The position numbers and the translations under genes are program-made. From a virus: a DNA stretch of 51,071 bases. The notes below the pieces were generated by a model, which made no database searches, had not been told where the DNA came from, and saw nothing but the letters and a program-made list of their open reading frames with translations. Every line of letters begins with the position of its first letter. Positions within the stretch are counted from its first letter, which is position 1. Positions 24,484-30,981 of this stretch are shown one piece after another. The DNA lies in IMG/VR virus record IMGVR_UViG_3300007734_000720, positions 1 through 51,071 of that record, one strand, 5' to 3'.

Positions 24484-24875
24484 CATACACCAACCCCTCG
24501 CTTCGAAACAAAATCAAAAACCGAGTAATGGCAGGAACCCAAGGTGGCAACGCAGGACAATGGTCTGCCCGCAAAGCCCAACTAGTAGCACAAAAATACA
24601 AGGCTGCAGGTGGCGGATACTCTGGTGCAAAGACCAGCAAACAAGAATCCCTGTCCAAATGGACTAAAGAAAAGTGGACAACCAAGTCAGGTAAACCATC
24701 CACCCAAGGACCCAAAGCAACAGGTGAACGCTACCTACCAAAGAAAGCTATTGAAAGCTTGTCATCTGCTGAATACGCTAAGACCACTGCTGCCAAACGT
24801 AAAGGCACCAAGTCAGGTCAACAGTTCGTCAAGCAACCAACAAAGATTGCAAACAAGACCAAAAACTACAGATAG
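24480..24875 (+). CDS. DUF5872-like basic protein, 131 aa
   Basis: MTYTNPSLRNKIKNRVMAGT, GGNAGQWSARKAQLVAQKYK, GGGYSGAKTSKQESLSKWTKEKW and RYLPKKAIESLSS match a family (DUF5872, from memory) found in aquatic phages and also in some giant viruses of eukaryotes. The chain is strongly basic (Lys-rich) with W pairs, suggesting nucleic-acid contact. It is encoded together with the DUF6321-like gene, first in the rightward block. The function has not been established to my knowledge. Confidence 0.75.
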   Translation: MTYTNPSLRNKIKNRVMAGTQGGNAGQWSARKAQLVAQKYKAAGGGYSGAKTSKQESLSKWTKEKWTTKSGKPSTQGPKATGERYLPKKAIESLSSAEYAKTTAAKRKGTKSGQQFVKQPTKIANKTKNYR

Positions 24876-25242
24876 TTTTCATATTATTTTTAGTTAAGGT
24901 ACCCTATTGTTTAGGTACCCCCCCTATGTTTTGGTAATCACGCTCTCGCCCTGAGCAGATACCATCCTTTTACTAGAGTACCCCCACCCCCCCCCTACTC
25001 CCCCCCTTGTGTGCTCACACCAGCATCGCCTTGCGACGCTTGGTGTCCCGAGCCCTGTGCCCCCCACTGCGACTCAGAGAGAGCCTCTCGTCCGTAGTAC
25101 TCGGGTAAACCACTCTAAGTGGTCGCCCCTATCCTCTAGTGCCAACACCAGACCCTAGACCTACTGATAAACCATAATTTCTCTCTACCGCTTCGCGAGA
25201 GAAATTATTCACTGATTAGAACCCAAACCGAAAGAAGGGCTT
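24876..25242. other. 367-bp non-coding region with C-tract and hairpins (candidate origin)
   Basis: No coding frame is convincing here. Contents: paired GGTACC motifs (24898-24903 and 24914-24919) just before a C7 run; a C-rich tract at 24981-25006 with runs of 5, 9 and 7 C (G-quadruplex-forming on the minus strand); an imperfect hairpin at 25017-25046 (ACACC...GGTGT); CCCGAG/CTCGGG arms at 25047-25105; and ACCACTctaAGTGGT (25109-25123), whose arms equal those of the operator-like palindrome at 23998. It is one of two gaps above 300 bp and is a candidate replication origin or packaging site. Confidence 0.6.
25174..25208. other. Perfect 12-bp hairpin before the DUF4326 gene
   Basis: Arms ATAATTTCTCTC and GAGAGAAATTAT enclose an 11-base loop containing CGCTTCGC. 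It sits 34 bases upstream of the start codon at 25243 and has no U-tract after it, so it is not a standard terminator. Confidence 0.75.
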
Positions 25243-25503
25243 ATGGCTTCTGTGGTAAATAAAAGAAATGTACCCACTGGTGTTGCCAGCGTGTACATAG
25301 GTCGCCCCAGTAAGTGGGGCAACCCGTTCCCCTTGTATGGGGAACAGTTTAGAGATGAAGTTATTGCTCAATATGAGCAATACCTTCTGAATTCACCAGA
25401 ATTGCTAGCGCAATTAGGTGAATTGAAAGGGCAAGATTTGGTGTGCTGGTGTGCGCCAAAAGCCTGCCATGGTGACATCCTTCTACGCCTTGCCAACGAA
25501 TGA
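25243..25503 (+). CDS. DUF4326-like protein, 86 aa
   Basis: VYIGRPSKWGNPF near residue 20 and CWCAPKACHGDILLRLAN near the C-terminus are the hallmarks of the DUF4326 family, common in phages and bacteria and of unknown biochemical function. Length is normal for the family. Ribosome binding site AGAAGG lies 6 bases before the ATG. The gene is isolated between structured non-coding stretches; a 7-bp stem (TGCCAAC/GTTGGCA) spans its stop codon. Confidence 0.8.
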   Translation: MASVVNKRNVPTGVASVYIGRPSKWGNPFPLYGEQFRDEVIAQYEQYLLNSPELLAQLGELKGQDLVCWCAPKACHGDILLRLANE

Positions 25504-25531
25504 GTTGGCAGGGCTAGAAGTTGTAAGTGTT

Positions 25532-25605
25532 AGAGAGTGGTTGTGTGACTGCGTTCCACCCGCAATATGTCAGTTCCTGTTCCGTCGGGGCTGAGACCAC
25601 TCTCT
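25532..25605. other. 74-nt structured element closed by a 10-bp stem
   Basis: AGAGAGTGGT (25532-25541) pairs perfectly with ACCACTCTCT (25596-25605), enclosing 54 bases. The length is tRNA-like, but there is no T-arm consensus and no anticodon arm, so it is not a tRNA. The stem again uses the AGTGGT/ACCACT arms seen at 23998 and 25109. It lies between two small genes and could be a small RNA or a protein-binding leader. Confidence 0.55.
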
Positions 25606-25660
25606 TTCAAGTTCCATAAACAAAACAAACCGTGGTGAAAGCCACAGAAAGGGGTCAGTC

Positions 25661-25834
25661 ATGAGTGCTTTGAATAGCCATGATGACGACTTCATCAATG
25701 AATGTGCCGAACACTTCCATAAACAGGCTAACGCCTCGTTTATGGACGACTTGTCATCGCTTGCCGATGACAACCCAGAAAACATGGTGATATTGGTCAG
25801 GTTCATACTTGACCCAACATCCCAACTGTTCTAA
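25661..25834 (+). CDS. Small acidic protein, 57 aa
   Basis: The frame starts at ATG 25661 with AAAGGGG 7 bases upstream and ends with TAA at 25834. It encodes an acidic, helical protein starting MSALNSHDDDFINE with a second half LSSLADDNPENMVILVRF. No homologue recognised. The strong ribosome binding site, the leader before it and the hairpin after it support a real gene. Confidence 0.65.
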   Translation: MSALNSHDDDFINECAEHFHKQANASFMDDLSSLADDNPENMVILVRFILDPTSQLF

Positions 25835-25854
25835 CCAACACGGTTAGTTGAGAG

Positions 25855-25910
25855 CACACAAACCCTGAACCCCTTGCGGGGTTTGTGTGTTCAATTACCC
25901 ACCGTGGGTA
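25855..25910. other. Tandem intergenic hairpins
   Basis: CACACAAACCC (25855-25865) pairs with GGGTTTGTGTG (25879-25889), 11 bp, with the loop TGAACCCCTTGCG. It is followed by the palindrome TACCCAccgTGGGTA (25896-25910). A further CTAACC/GGTTAG stem lies just before. No T-tract follows. Both stand between the 57-residue gene and the gene at 25936. Confidence 0.75.
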
Positions 25911-25935
25911 GATATGAATAACTAAGGAGAGTTCA

Positions 25936-26154
25936 ATGCGTGGATTACCAACATATTGTGAACAGCGTGGGTTGCTGGTTGAGTTATGGTTCTCGTCACC
26001 AAACGGTGACAGTTCCGACAGTCACATCGTACAAATGTGCTGTGAGACAACTCAACAGGCTTCCGACTTGTGCGCAACTTGGAATATCATCATCAAGAAT
26101 GTCAACGAAGTTGTTGTTGCGGGAACAATTCGTCCCCTCATCAGGCTTTCATAA
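25936..26154 (+). CDS. Small protein of unknown function, 72 aa
   Basis: MRGLPTYCEQRGLLVELWF begins the protein; it has five cysteines, of which C40/C41 adjoin, and ends in a beta-type segment (IIIKNVNEVVVAGTIRPLI). No family recognised. AAGGAG lies 6 bases before ATG, which decides this frame over the overlapping longer frame at 25940-26302 that has no such site. It is coupled to the following membrane protein by TAATG. Confidence 0.65.
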   Translation: MRGLPTYCEQRGLLVELWFSSPNGDSSDSHIVQMCCETTQQASDLCATWNIIIKNVNEVVVAGTIRPLIRLS

Positions 26155-26315
26155 TGATTGTCACCAACTTTTGGGGCGTGTTTACTGTGTTACTCGCCTC
26201 TCATCTAGTCGCTGTACTCTTCGCCTGCGTGGCAGGCTACGAGTACGGACTAGACCATCCAGAACCAGAAACCGATACAGATGTCCCGTGGAAATTTGTT
26301 GACGGGATTAGATAA
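26154..26315 (+). CDS. Small single-pass membrane protein, 53 aa
   Basis: The start overlaps the upstream stop (TAATG at 26152-26156). A hydrophobic segment (TNFWGVFTVLLASHLVAVLFACVAG, about 4-28) is followed by an acidic tail (YEYGLDHPEPETDTDVPW). The length and coupling favour a real gene. It could act at the host membrane early in infection, for example in superinfection exclusion, but there is no direct sign of that. Confidence 0.65.
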   Translation: MIVTNFWGVFTVLLASHLVAVLFACVAGYEYGLDHPEPETDTDVPWKFVDGIR

Positions 26316-26324
26316 CAAACATGT

Positions 26325-26364
26325 GTTTCACTTGCTCGCCCGTTTCCGTGCGAGCAAGTGAAAC
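26325..26364. other. Perfect 15-bp intergenic hairpin
   Basis: GTTTCACTTGCTCGC (26325-26339) and GCGAGCAAGTGAAAC (26350-26364) form a perfect stem with a 10-base loop. It begins 10 bases after the stop of the membrane-protein gene. The following bases (CCTCTAACG) are not a T-tract. Confidence 0.85.
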
Positions 26365-26383
26365 CCTCTAACGAAAGGTAAGT

Positions 26384-26644
26384 ATGAGTGACTTTGAGCC
26401 AAGCCACCAGTCGAAGCATCCTGCGGGACGCTTCTATGGTGGAGTATCAAGGACAGTTCAAAATGAAATTGATGGGTTTGATGACACAGACCCAGAGCAA
26501 GTGCTCATTCGTCAAGACGATGAGCGTGATAACAGGTTCTTCATCAACACGCTTGATGATGTAGCCACGCCTTGCTACGAGCAAGACGATGACTACACAG
26601 ATGACCGTTTCCCTGAAATCAAACGCAGACTAACGGCAGAATGA
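26384..26644 (+). CDS. Small acidic protein, 86 aa
   Basis: Acidic (many Asp and Glu; DDDYTDDRF near the end) and hydrophilic with no membrane segment, containing PAGRFYGGVSRTVQNEIDGF and VLIRQDDERDNRFFINTLDD. GAAAGG lies upstream of ATG 26384. No family recognised. Acidic small early proteins of phages often mimic DNA or bind host enzymes, but nothing here shows a target. Confidence 0.6.
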   Translation: MSDFEPSHQSKHPAGRFYGGVSRTVQNEIDGFDDTDPEQVLIRQDDERDNRFFINTLDDVATPCYEQDDDYTDDRFPEIKRRLTAE

Positions 26645-26701
26645 TTTCTCGTTGGTCTCGCCCCCCTGCTTCGCGTGGGTGCGAGCCCACCGAGAGAAAA
26701 T
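26643..26701. other. Imperfect long hairpin with conserved tip CCCCCTGCTTCGCGTGG
   Basis: Arms ATTTCTCGTTGGTCTCGC and GCGAGCCCACCGAGAGAAAAT fold with a few mismatches. The apical core (26662-26678) differs from that of the hairpin at 27455-27503 by one base. A run of A follows (26702 onwards), not T, so it is not a usual plus-strand terminator. It starts at the stop of the 86-residue gene. Confidence 0.65.
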
Positions 26702-26745
26702 AAAAAAAAAACAAAAACAAAGTCCAACAGGACAGAAAGGTCGTC

Positions 26746-27207
26746 ATGACCACATCAACAAAGACCAAGACGGCGAAGGCACCAGCCACGACCGTCACCA
26801 CCCCAGAGACAGTGACATTGACAGTCGCATCTGTTGACAACGGAGCCAAGAACGGCAAGTTCGTACGCTTCGTAGCCAACCAACGCAACATTCAGTGGCA
26901 GGTGTACATGACCGACGCAAAAGTCATGGCGCACAAAATCAACGAAGGTTCCAAGTTGACCGTCCTCGCATCGTCAATCAAAATTGCCGACGCATACGAC
27001 ACAGTCAACAAGCGTCCAATGCTTGACGAGAATGGTCTCACATTCCCGTCACCAGTCGTCTATGGCTGGGTCAACGCAGAAGGCGAAACCGTTGAGTACG
27101 CATACGGCAAGGGAACGCTTGACATCGGCATCAAGATTGTCAAGAACGAGACCAACCCGAACATCGGCGAAGCACAGGCTAAATCAGCCTTTGACCCGCT
27201 GGCATAG
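26746..27207 (+). CDS. Unknown early protein, possible OB-type fold, 153 aa
   Basis: A Thr/Lys-rich disordered N-terminus (about 20 residues) is followed by beta-rich sequence (VTLTVASVDNGAKNGKFVRF, QWQVYMTDAKVMAHKI, KLTVLASSIKIADAY, GTLDIGIKIV). This reads like a small beta-barrel and could be a single-stranded DNA-binding protein, which the phage otherwise seems to lack; there is no motif to prove it. AGAAAGG stands 5 bases before ATG. The gene is flanked by hairpins. Confidence 0.6.
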   Translation: MTTSTKTKTAKAPATTVTTPETVTLTVASVDNGAKNGKFVRFVANQRNIQWQVYMTDAKVMAHKINEGSKLTVLASSIKIADAYDTVNKRPMLDENGLTFPSPVVYGWVNAEGETVEYAYGKGTLDIGIKIVKNETNPNIGEAQAKSAFDPLA

Positions 27208-27519
27208 TCCAAGTCCACCCGAACCCACTTGTCCCCTCCGGGGCCAAGTGGGTTCATTACCACGCTAGGAGCATCGTGCTACCGCACTATTTCGCAAGCG
27301 AAATTGCCCCTTATCCAATCATTTCGGCAAAGCCGAAATCGTCAGGTCAAACCACAACCATGAACCACATGAACTTATTCTCGACCCCTCCGGGGCCAAG
27401 AGTAAGTTCATTTACTGCTACACAAATGAAAAGCAATCGGATGGGGCAGAAATTGGGTGCGTTTCTTGCGCCCCCTGCTCCGCGTGGCGCAAGAAACACC
27501 CCCCAACAAAGGAGTAATA
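27208..27519. other. 312-bp non-coding region with five hairpins
   Basis: Hairpins: 27221-27255 (GAACCCACTTG arms, 11 bp, tip CCCCTCCGGGGC); 27289-27304 (ATTTCGC/GCGAAAT); 27321-27339 (ATTTCGGC aaa GCCGAAAT); 27369-27411 (ATGAACTTATTCT arms with one G-U, tip CCCCTCCGGGGC); 27455-27503 (GTTTCTTGCGCC/GGCGCAAGAAAC, tip CCCCCTGCTCCGCGTGG). The 16-base core CCCCTCCGGGGCCAAG is identical at 27233-27248 and 27385-27400. None has a T-tract. A GTG-started frame at 27276-27536 runs through these stems and looks spurious. Confidence 0.75.
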
Positions 27520-27762
27520 ATGAAAAAAAATGTTGAGTATTACGTTGGGTATTACAAAAAAGAAAAAATGGCTTGGTTGGATTTTTTAGAACTCTTTACT
27601 GATGAACTTACCTTGCAAGATTTGCGTTGGGTGTGGTTGTATATTGACAGATTTGACAACATCATCAAGAGATTACAAAATCCAAATTGTATGCACGAAA
27701 AACAAATAGAACAAAAATTAGACAGAGCACTTGCTAGACAAGTTCTCATCTACGGAAGATAG
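27520..27762 (+). CDS. Small helical protein, 80 aa
   Basis: The start at 27520 has AAAGGAG about 6 bases upstream; the longer frame from 27457 would run through a hairpin and lacks a site. The protein is A/T-rich in DNA, contains MKKNVEYYVGYYKKEKMAWLDFLELF and a helical second half (LWYIDRF-like, KRLQNPNCMHEKQIEQKLDRALARQ). No family recognised. Its base composition is unlike the genes either side, which may reflect separate acquisition. Confidence 0.6.
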   Translation: MKKNVEYYVGYYKKEKMAWLDFLELFTDELTLQDLRWVWLYIDRFDNIIKRLQNPNCMHEKQIEQKLDRALARQVLIYGR

Positions 27763-27771
27763 GAAAAACTC

Positions 27772-28020
27772 ATGAACGGCAATGTAATCATGCTAACCAA
27801 CAACGGTTCTGTCACATCAATTCGTATTGCAACGGCATGGACTGATGACCATGACCCTATTGTAATTGATATTCCATTCAAAACACATGACGAAGCATTT
27901 TTTTACTTCAATGCTTTGTCAAACTTGTTCGAGTTACCAAACTCAATTGTTTGGTCAGATGGTGTAGCAATAAGAGAAACCAACAAACGACACACAAGGA
28001 GCAGTAATGCCACTAAATAA
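27772..28020 (+). CDS. Small protein of unknown function, 82 aa
   Basis: Unrecognised. Beta-type first half (NGNVIMLTNNGSVTSIRIATAW, DPIVIDIPFKTHDEAFFYFNALSNLF) and a polar C-terminus (NKRHTRSSNATK). It overlaps the amidoligase gene by 14 bases, so it may be its translational leader and a functional partner. GGAAAAACTC precedes ATG 27772. Confidence 0.55.
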   Translation: MNGNVIMLTNNGSVTSIRIATAWTDDHDPIVIDIPFKTHDEAFFYFNALSNLFELPNSIVWSDGVAIRETNKRHTRSSNATK

Positions 28021-29113
28021 CGAAGAAGAAGAACAGATACTCTGTTACTCAAGCGGGTGCACAAACGCAGGTGAATTCACCAACGAATACACAGACGAAT
28101 ACTACTGTGAAGCTCACAACGAAATGGTCATCGACCATTACCACGAATCAAATGATGACCACAGTGATGACTACGGTGACGATGATGACAACGAAAGTGA
28201 TGAACGCACAATCCACAGCTACGGCTATCATCCACGAGCATCATTCATGCGTTCGGATGGAACACACTCAATGTATGTTACATACTTGGACCCAAGCATG
28301 CCAGGAGAAGTGCGCTCAAACAAAAGAACAACATTCACAATGGGTTTCGAACTCGAAACACAATATGTTGGTGACAACGCATTCGGCAGAGAGATACCAA
28401 TAGAGTTGCTCAACGATGTGAACTCATCACATGAATCAGACATCTACCTCAAAGAAGATGGCTCTGTATACAACGGCTTTGAGATTGTGTCACACCCAGG
28501 TGAACTTGACTACTTCATGAATCACTTCAAATGGAAAGGCATCGAAAACCTTGCCCGCAAAGGCTTTCAAGCATGGAAACGTCCATGTTGTGGATTACAC
28601 GTGCACGTAGCCAAATCAGCATTCGCTGACACATCACACAAATTCAAGTTCATTGCATTTGTGTACAAGAACAGACCAGAAATGGTTCAACTTGCTGGTC
28701 GTGAGAGTCACGACTACGCAAGTTATGACATCAAGCGTTTCCTCAACAGCCACAGGGACTGGGTGGATGACAACGGCAAAATCATCCGACACACAAACCT
28801 AATGAAAATGGCTAAAGGTGAAGACTGTAACAACTCACGCAGTGTTGCTGTCAATATTCAAAACGAAAAAACAATCGAATTACGATTGTTCAAACCTTCA
28901 CTAAAAACAGAAACAGTCAGAGTGGCACTCCAATTCTGTGACGCACTATTCAATTACACAGAAGTAATCAGCACTTACGACATTCTACAAAAGAATGCTT
29001 TGACATTCCCAGAGTTTCGTAAATGGGTGACAGCCAACAACGAGAAATACAAAGTTCTCGACACACGCATATCAGAAAGAGTCAAAGTCAAATCAACAGG
29101 AAGAGACGTATAA
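28007..29113 (+). CDS. Putative amidoligase with N-terminal zinc-binding module, 368 aa
   Basis: Motifs match the Amidoligase_2 family (glutamine-synthetase-like fold, ATP-dependent amide bond formation): GFELET at 113-118, KEDGSVYNGFEIVSHP at 149-164, CGLHVHV at 195-201 and VNIQNEKTIELRLF at 282-295, in family order. Before this catalytic region lies a cysteine cluster C13-x4-C18-x15-C34-x2-H37 and a very acidic linker (residues 47-67, almost all Asp, Glu, Ser, Asn, His). It is one base from the glutamine amidotransferase gene, so ammonia may be delivered from glutamine to the ligase. AAGGAG precedes ATG 28007. Substrate unknown: peptide, cell-wall or protein. Confidence 0.85.
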   Translation: MPLNNEEEEQILCYSSGCTNAGEFTNEYTDEYYCEAHNEMVIDHYHESNDDHSDDYGDDDDNESDERTIHSYGYHPRASFMRSDGTHSMYVTYLDPSMPGEVRSNKRTTFTMGFELETQYVGDNAFGREIPIELLNDVNSSHESDIYLKEDGSVYNGFEIVSHPGELDYFMNHFKWKGIENLARKGFQAWKRPCCGLHVHVAKSAFADTSHKFKFIAFVYKNRPEMVQLAGRESHDYASYDIKRFLNSHRDWVDDNGKIIRHTNLMKMAKGEDCNNSRSVAVNIQNEKTIELRLFKPSLKTETVRVALQFCDALFNYTEVISTYDILQKNALTFPEFRKWVTANNEKYKVLDTRISERVKVKSTGRDV

Positions 29114-29114
29114 C

Positions 29115-30122
29115 ATGTGTCTACTCACATTCATGCCGTCCGACGTTACACCGGACATGTCACGGTTCAAAGAAGCAGCACTCAACAATGGTGATGGCTT
29201 CGGATTCGCAATTTTAGAGTCAAAAGGCTTTATAAAAGCGCATTCTATGAACTTCAACGAAGTTGCCAACAAATTCGTTGACGCTCGTGACAAGCACAAA
29301 GGTCCAGCCATATTCCACTTCAGATGGGCTACACATGGTACGGAAACAGTTGACAACTGTCATCCGTTCCTACTCGGTGATGACCCAACATCCGTTGTTG
29401 GTCACAACGGAATACTTGACGTGCAAATTCCCAAAGATGACAAACGCAGTGACACCAAAATATTCGCAGAAGACATAATGCCAGCAATCGGTGGCATCAC
29501 ATCTCTGGATGATGAAAAGTACTTCAACACAATGGAAACATGGGCAGGTGGCAACAAACTAGTCTTCCTCACCCACAATGATGACGCCAAGTTCAATTGG
29601 TACATCCTCAATGCACATCTAGGTCATTGGGACCAAGACATGTGGTGGTCAAACACATCATACAAAAAGTATGCGCCAATTGCCAGCACATACCAAGCAA
29701 CCCACTCATTGTGGGATGATGACGATTACGGCTACGAATCGTACAACAACTATCGTTGGGATTACGCAGACAGACGATACGTATCAATACATGACAACAA
29801 ACCACTTGAAATCGTCGAGTACGACGACGAAGCAGAACTATGGCAAGAAGACATTGAAGAAATAGCAATGGAAAAGTTCAAAGTGTTCATGACATACATT
29901 GACGAAGAAAGCAGTCTTGTCGAATGCTACACATGTGCTGTCGCATACACAGTTGACGATGAAATGTGGCCAACAGAATGCCCAAACTGTGATGCATGTC
30001 TACATTGTGGACACTACGGCGGATGCAACTGTTGGCTAGGTCTAGATGATTTCTTTCATCTAGCAGGTTTCCCATTACCACGTAAAAATTTATACACAAC
30101 ACAAAAGGAGATAGCAAAATGA
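29115..30122 (+). CDS. Class II glutamine amidotransferase with C-terminal zinc knuckles, 335 aa
   Basis: N-terminal MCLLTF supplies the nucleophile Cys2; HFRWATHG (68-75), NCHPF (81-85) and VGHNGIL (95-101) are the glutamine-binding and oxyanion motifs of the Ntn-type glutaminase fold. The domain covers roughly residues 1-200. The C-terminal 65 residues carry eight cysteines (C271, C274, C289, C292, C295, C298, C304, C306), enough for two zinc sites, linked by an acidic Tyr-rich segment. Such domains release ammonia from glutamine for a partner, here most simply the adjacent amidoligase. No synthase domain is fused. The next gene overlaps it by four bases. Confidence 0.88.
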   Translation: MCLLTFMPSDVTPDMSRFKEAALNNGDGFGFAILESKGFIKAHSMNFNEVANKFVDARDKHKGPAIFHFRWATHGTETVDNCHPFLLGDDPTSVVGHNGILDVQIPKDDKRSDTKIFAEDIMPAIGGITSLDDEKYFNTMETWAGGNKLVFLTHNDDAKFNWYILNAHLGHWDQDMWWSNTSYKKYAPIASTYQATHSLWDDDDYGYESYNNYRWDYADRRYVSIHDNKPLEIVEYDDEAELWQEDIEEIAMEKFKVFMTYIDEESSLVECYTCAVAYTVDDEMWPTECPNCDACLHCGHYGGCNCWLGLDDFFHLAGFPLPRKNLYTTQKEIAK

Positions 30123-30637
30123 CAACCATCAGACTCATCCCACAAGTAATGGAGTTTGATGTAGCAATCGATGCTGCATCAATGCCATCACTATTCAATC
30201 AATCGTTGGAAACAACAATCTGTGAAAAAATTGATGAGCATGTATCCAACCGAATACCAACAGCAGAAACTGTCGCAGAACAACTTGAAGGTTCAAGAGA
30301 CTTCCTACGACGCATGCGTGACTGGGTTATCGAATCAATGGACCACAATGAAATCGCAAGACAAATTGGTAATGACATCAGCGTAAGCGACATCATCGAA
30401 TCATTGGACATCAACAGCGAAACAATCCTCGGCAACCCAACATTCCTGCGTCAAATGACGGAATACACAAGATTCCGTTCTCTCGTTCAAAACGCTGTCA
30501 ACAACCTACATGAAACAATGAGCGTAGAACAAATCATTGAAGACAAAATCAATACAATGTCTGTCAACATCGCAAACGAAGTTGCCGACAAAGTCATGAC
30601 AGTAATCATCAACAGGTTCAGCAACAGAGATGTCTGA
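30119..30637 (+). CDS. Helical protein of unknown function, 172 aa
   Basis: Nearly all helix: FDVAIDAASMPSLFNQSLE, SRDFLRRMRDWVIESMDHNEIARQIGNDI, SVSDIIESLDINSETIL and MSVEQIIEDKINTMSVNIANEV. The pattern of short amphipathic helices recurs, so it may be a repeat-type or oligomeric protein. No family recognised. AAAGGAG precedes ATG and it overlaps the amidotransferase (ATGA), so it is probably made with the amidoligase pair and could be its regulator or substrate; that is inference. Confidence 0.6.
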   Translation: MTTIRLIPQVMEFDVAIDAASMPSLFNQSLETTICEKIDEHVSNRIPTAETVAEQLEGSRDFLRRMRDWVIESMDHNEIARQIGNDISVSDIIESLDINSETILGNPTFLRQMTEYTRFRSLVQNAVNNLHETMSVEQIIEDKINTMSVNIANEVADKVMTVIINRFSNRDV

Positions 30638-30893
30638 TACAAGCTGGATGATTGGAGCAATGTGCTACGGAAAACCAACACGATGGTGGTTCCCACAACA
30701 CAGAGACAAAGCAGATGATGTGTACAACTTCAGAGTGGCAAAACGCATCTGCAGCACATGCTCAGTAAAACAGCAATGCCTGGAATATGGCATAGCAACC
30801 AATTCATTCGGAGTGTGGGGTGGGATTACCCTACAAGGAAGGCATGACAGATATGGCTCAAGAGATAAAACACTGGATATGTCAAATGTGTAA
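30630..30893 (+). CDS. WhiB-family iron-sulfur transcription regulator, 87 aa
   Basis: The four [4Fe-4S] ligands C12, C41-x2-C44 and C50 (CxxC-x5-C) and the GVWGG turn (61-65) followed by a basic segment are all present. WhiB proteins are confined to Actinobacteria and their phages, so this gene points to the host. In cells they bind sigma factor region 4 and sense redox state or nitric oxide; phage versions can repress host WhiB targets. Overlaps the upstream gene by 8 bases. The C-terminal DNA-binding tail is short (RHDRYGSRDK). Confidence 0.92.
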   Translation: MSDTSWMIGAMCYGKPTRWWFPQHRDKADDVYNFRVAKRICSTCSVKQQCLEYGIATNSFGVWGGITLQGRHDRYGSRDKTLDMSNV

Positions 30894-30981
30894 AAAAGTA
30901 ATTACCACTTACGTTCCATTACGCAATACCCCAACATGTACAAATAAACATAAACCAACTGAAATGGAGAAATACAAATGA
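30844..30981 (+). CDS. Very small zinc-ribbon protein, 45 aa
   Basis: The frame starts at ATG 30844 inside the end of the whiB gene, with AAGG about 5 bases upstream, and ends at a TGA that overlaps the next start (ATGA). It encodes C13-x2-C16 and C32-x3-H36, likely one zinc site, in a basic background. Too short to assign a family. Coupling on both sides and the cysteine pattern support it; an alternative start is ATG at 30853. Confidence 0.5.
   Translation: MTDMAQEIKHWICQMCKKVITTYVPLRNTPTCTNKHKPTEMEKYK

Noticed and set aside
25532-25605. A tRNA-like length and closing stem.
   Set aside because: There is no T-arm consensus, no D-arm pairing and no anticodon stem-loop, so I call it only a structured element.
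25940-26302. A 120-codon frame overlapping two small genes.
   Set aside because: Rich in Arg/Ser/Cys without structure; the overlapping pair 25936-26154 and 26154-26315 has a good ribosome binding site and TAATG coupling.
26643-26720. An intrinsic terminator for the plus strand.
   Set aside because: The stem is followed by a run of A, not T, so it would not work as a standard terminator in the direction of the genes.
27276-27536. An 86-codon frame in the non-coding gap.
   Set aside because: It begins with GTG without a ribosome binding site and runs straight through four hairpins; composition is not protein-like.
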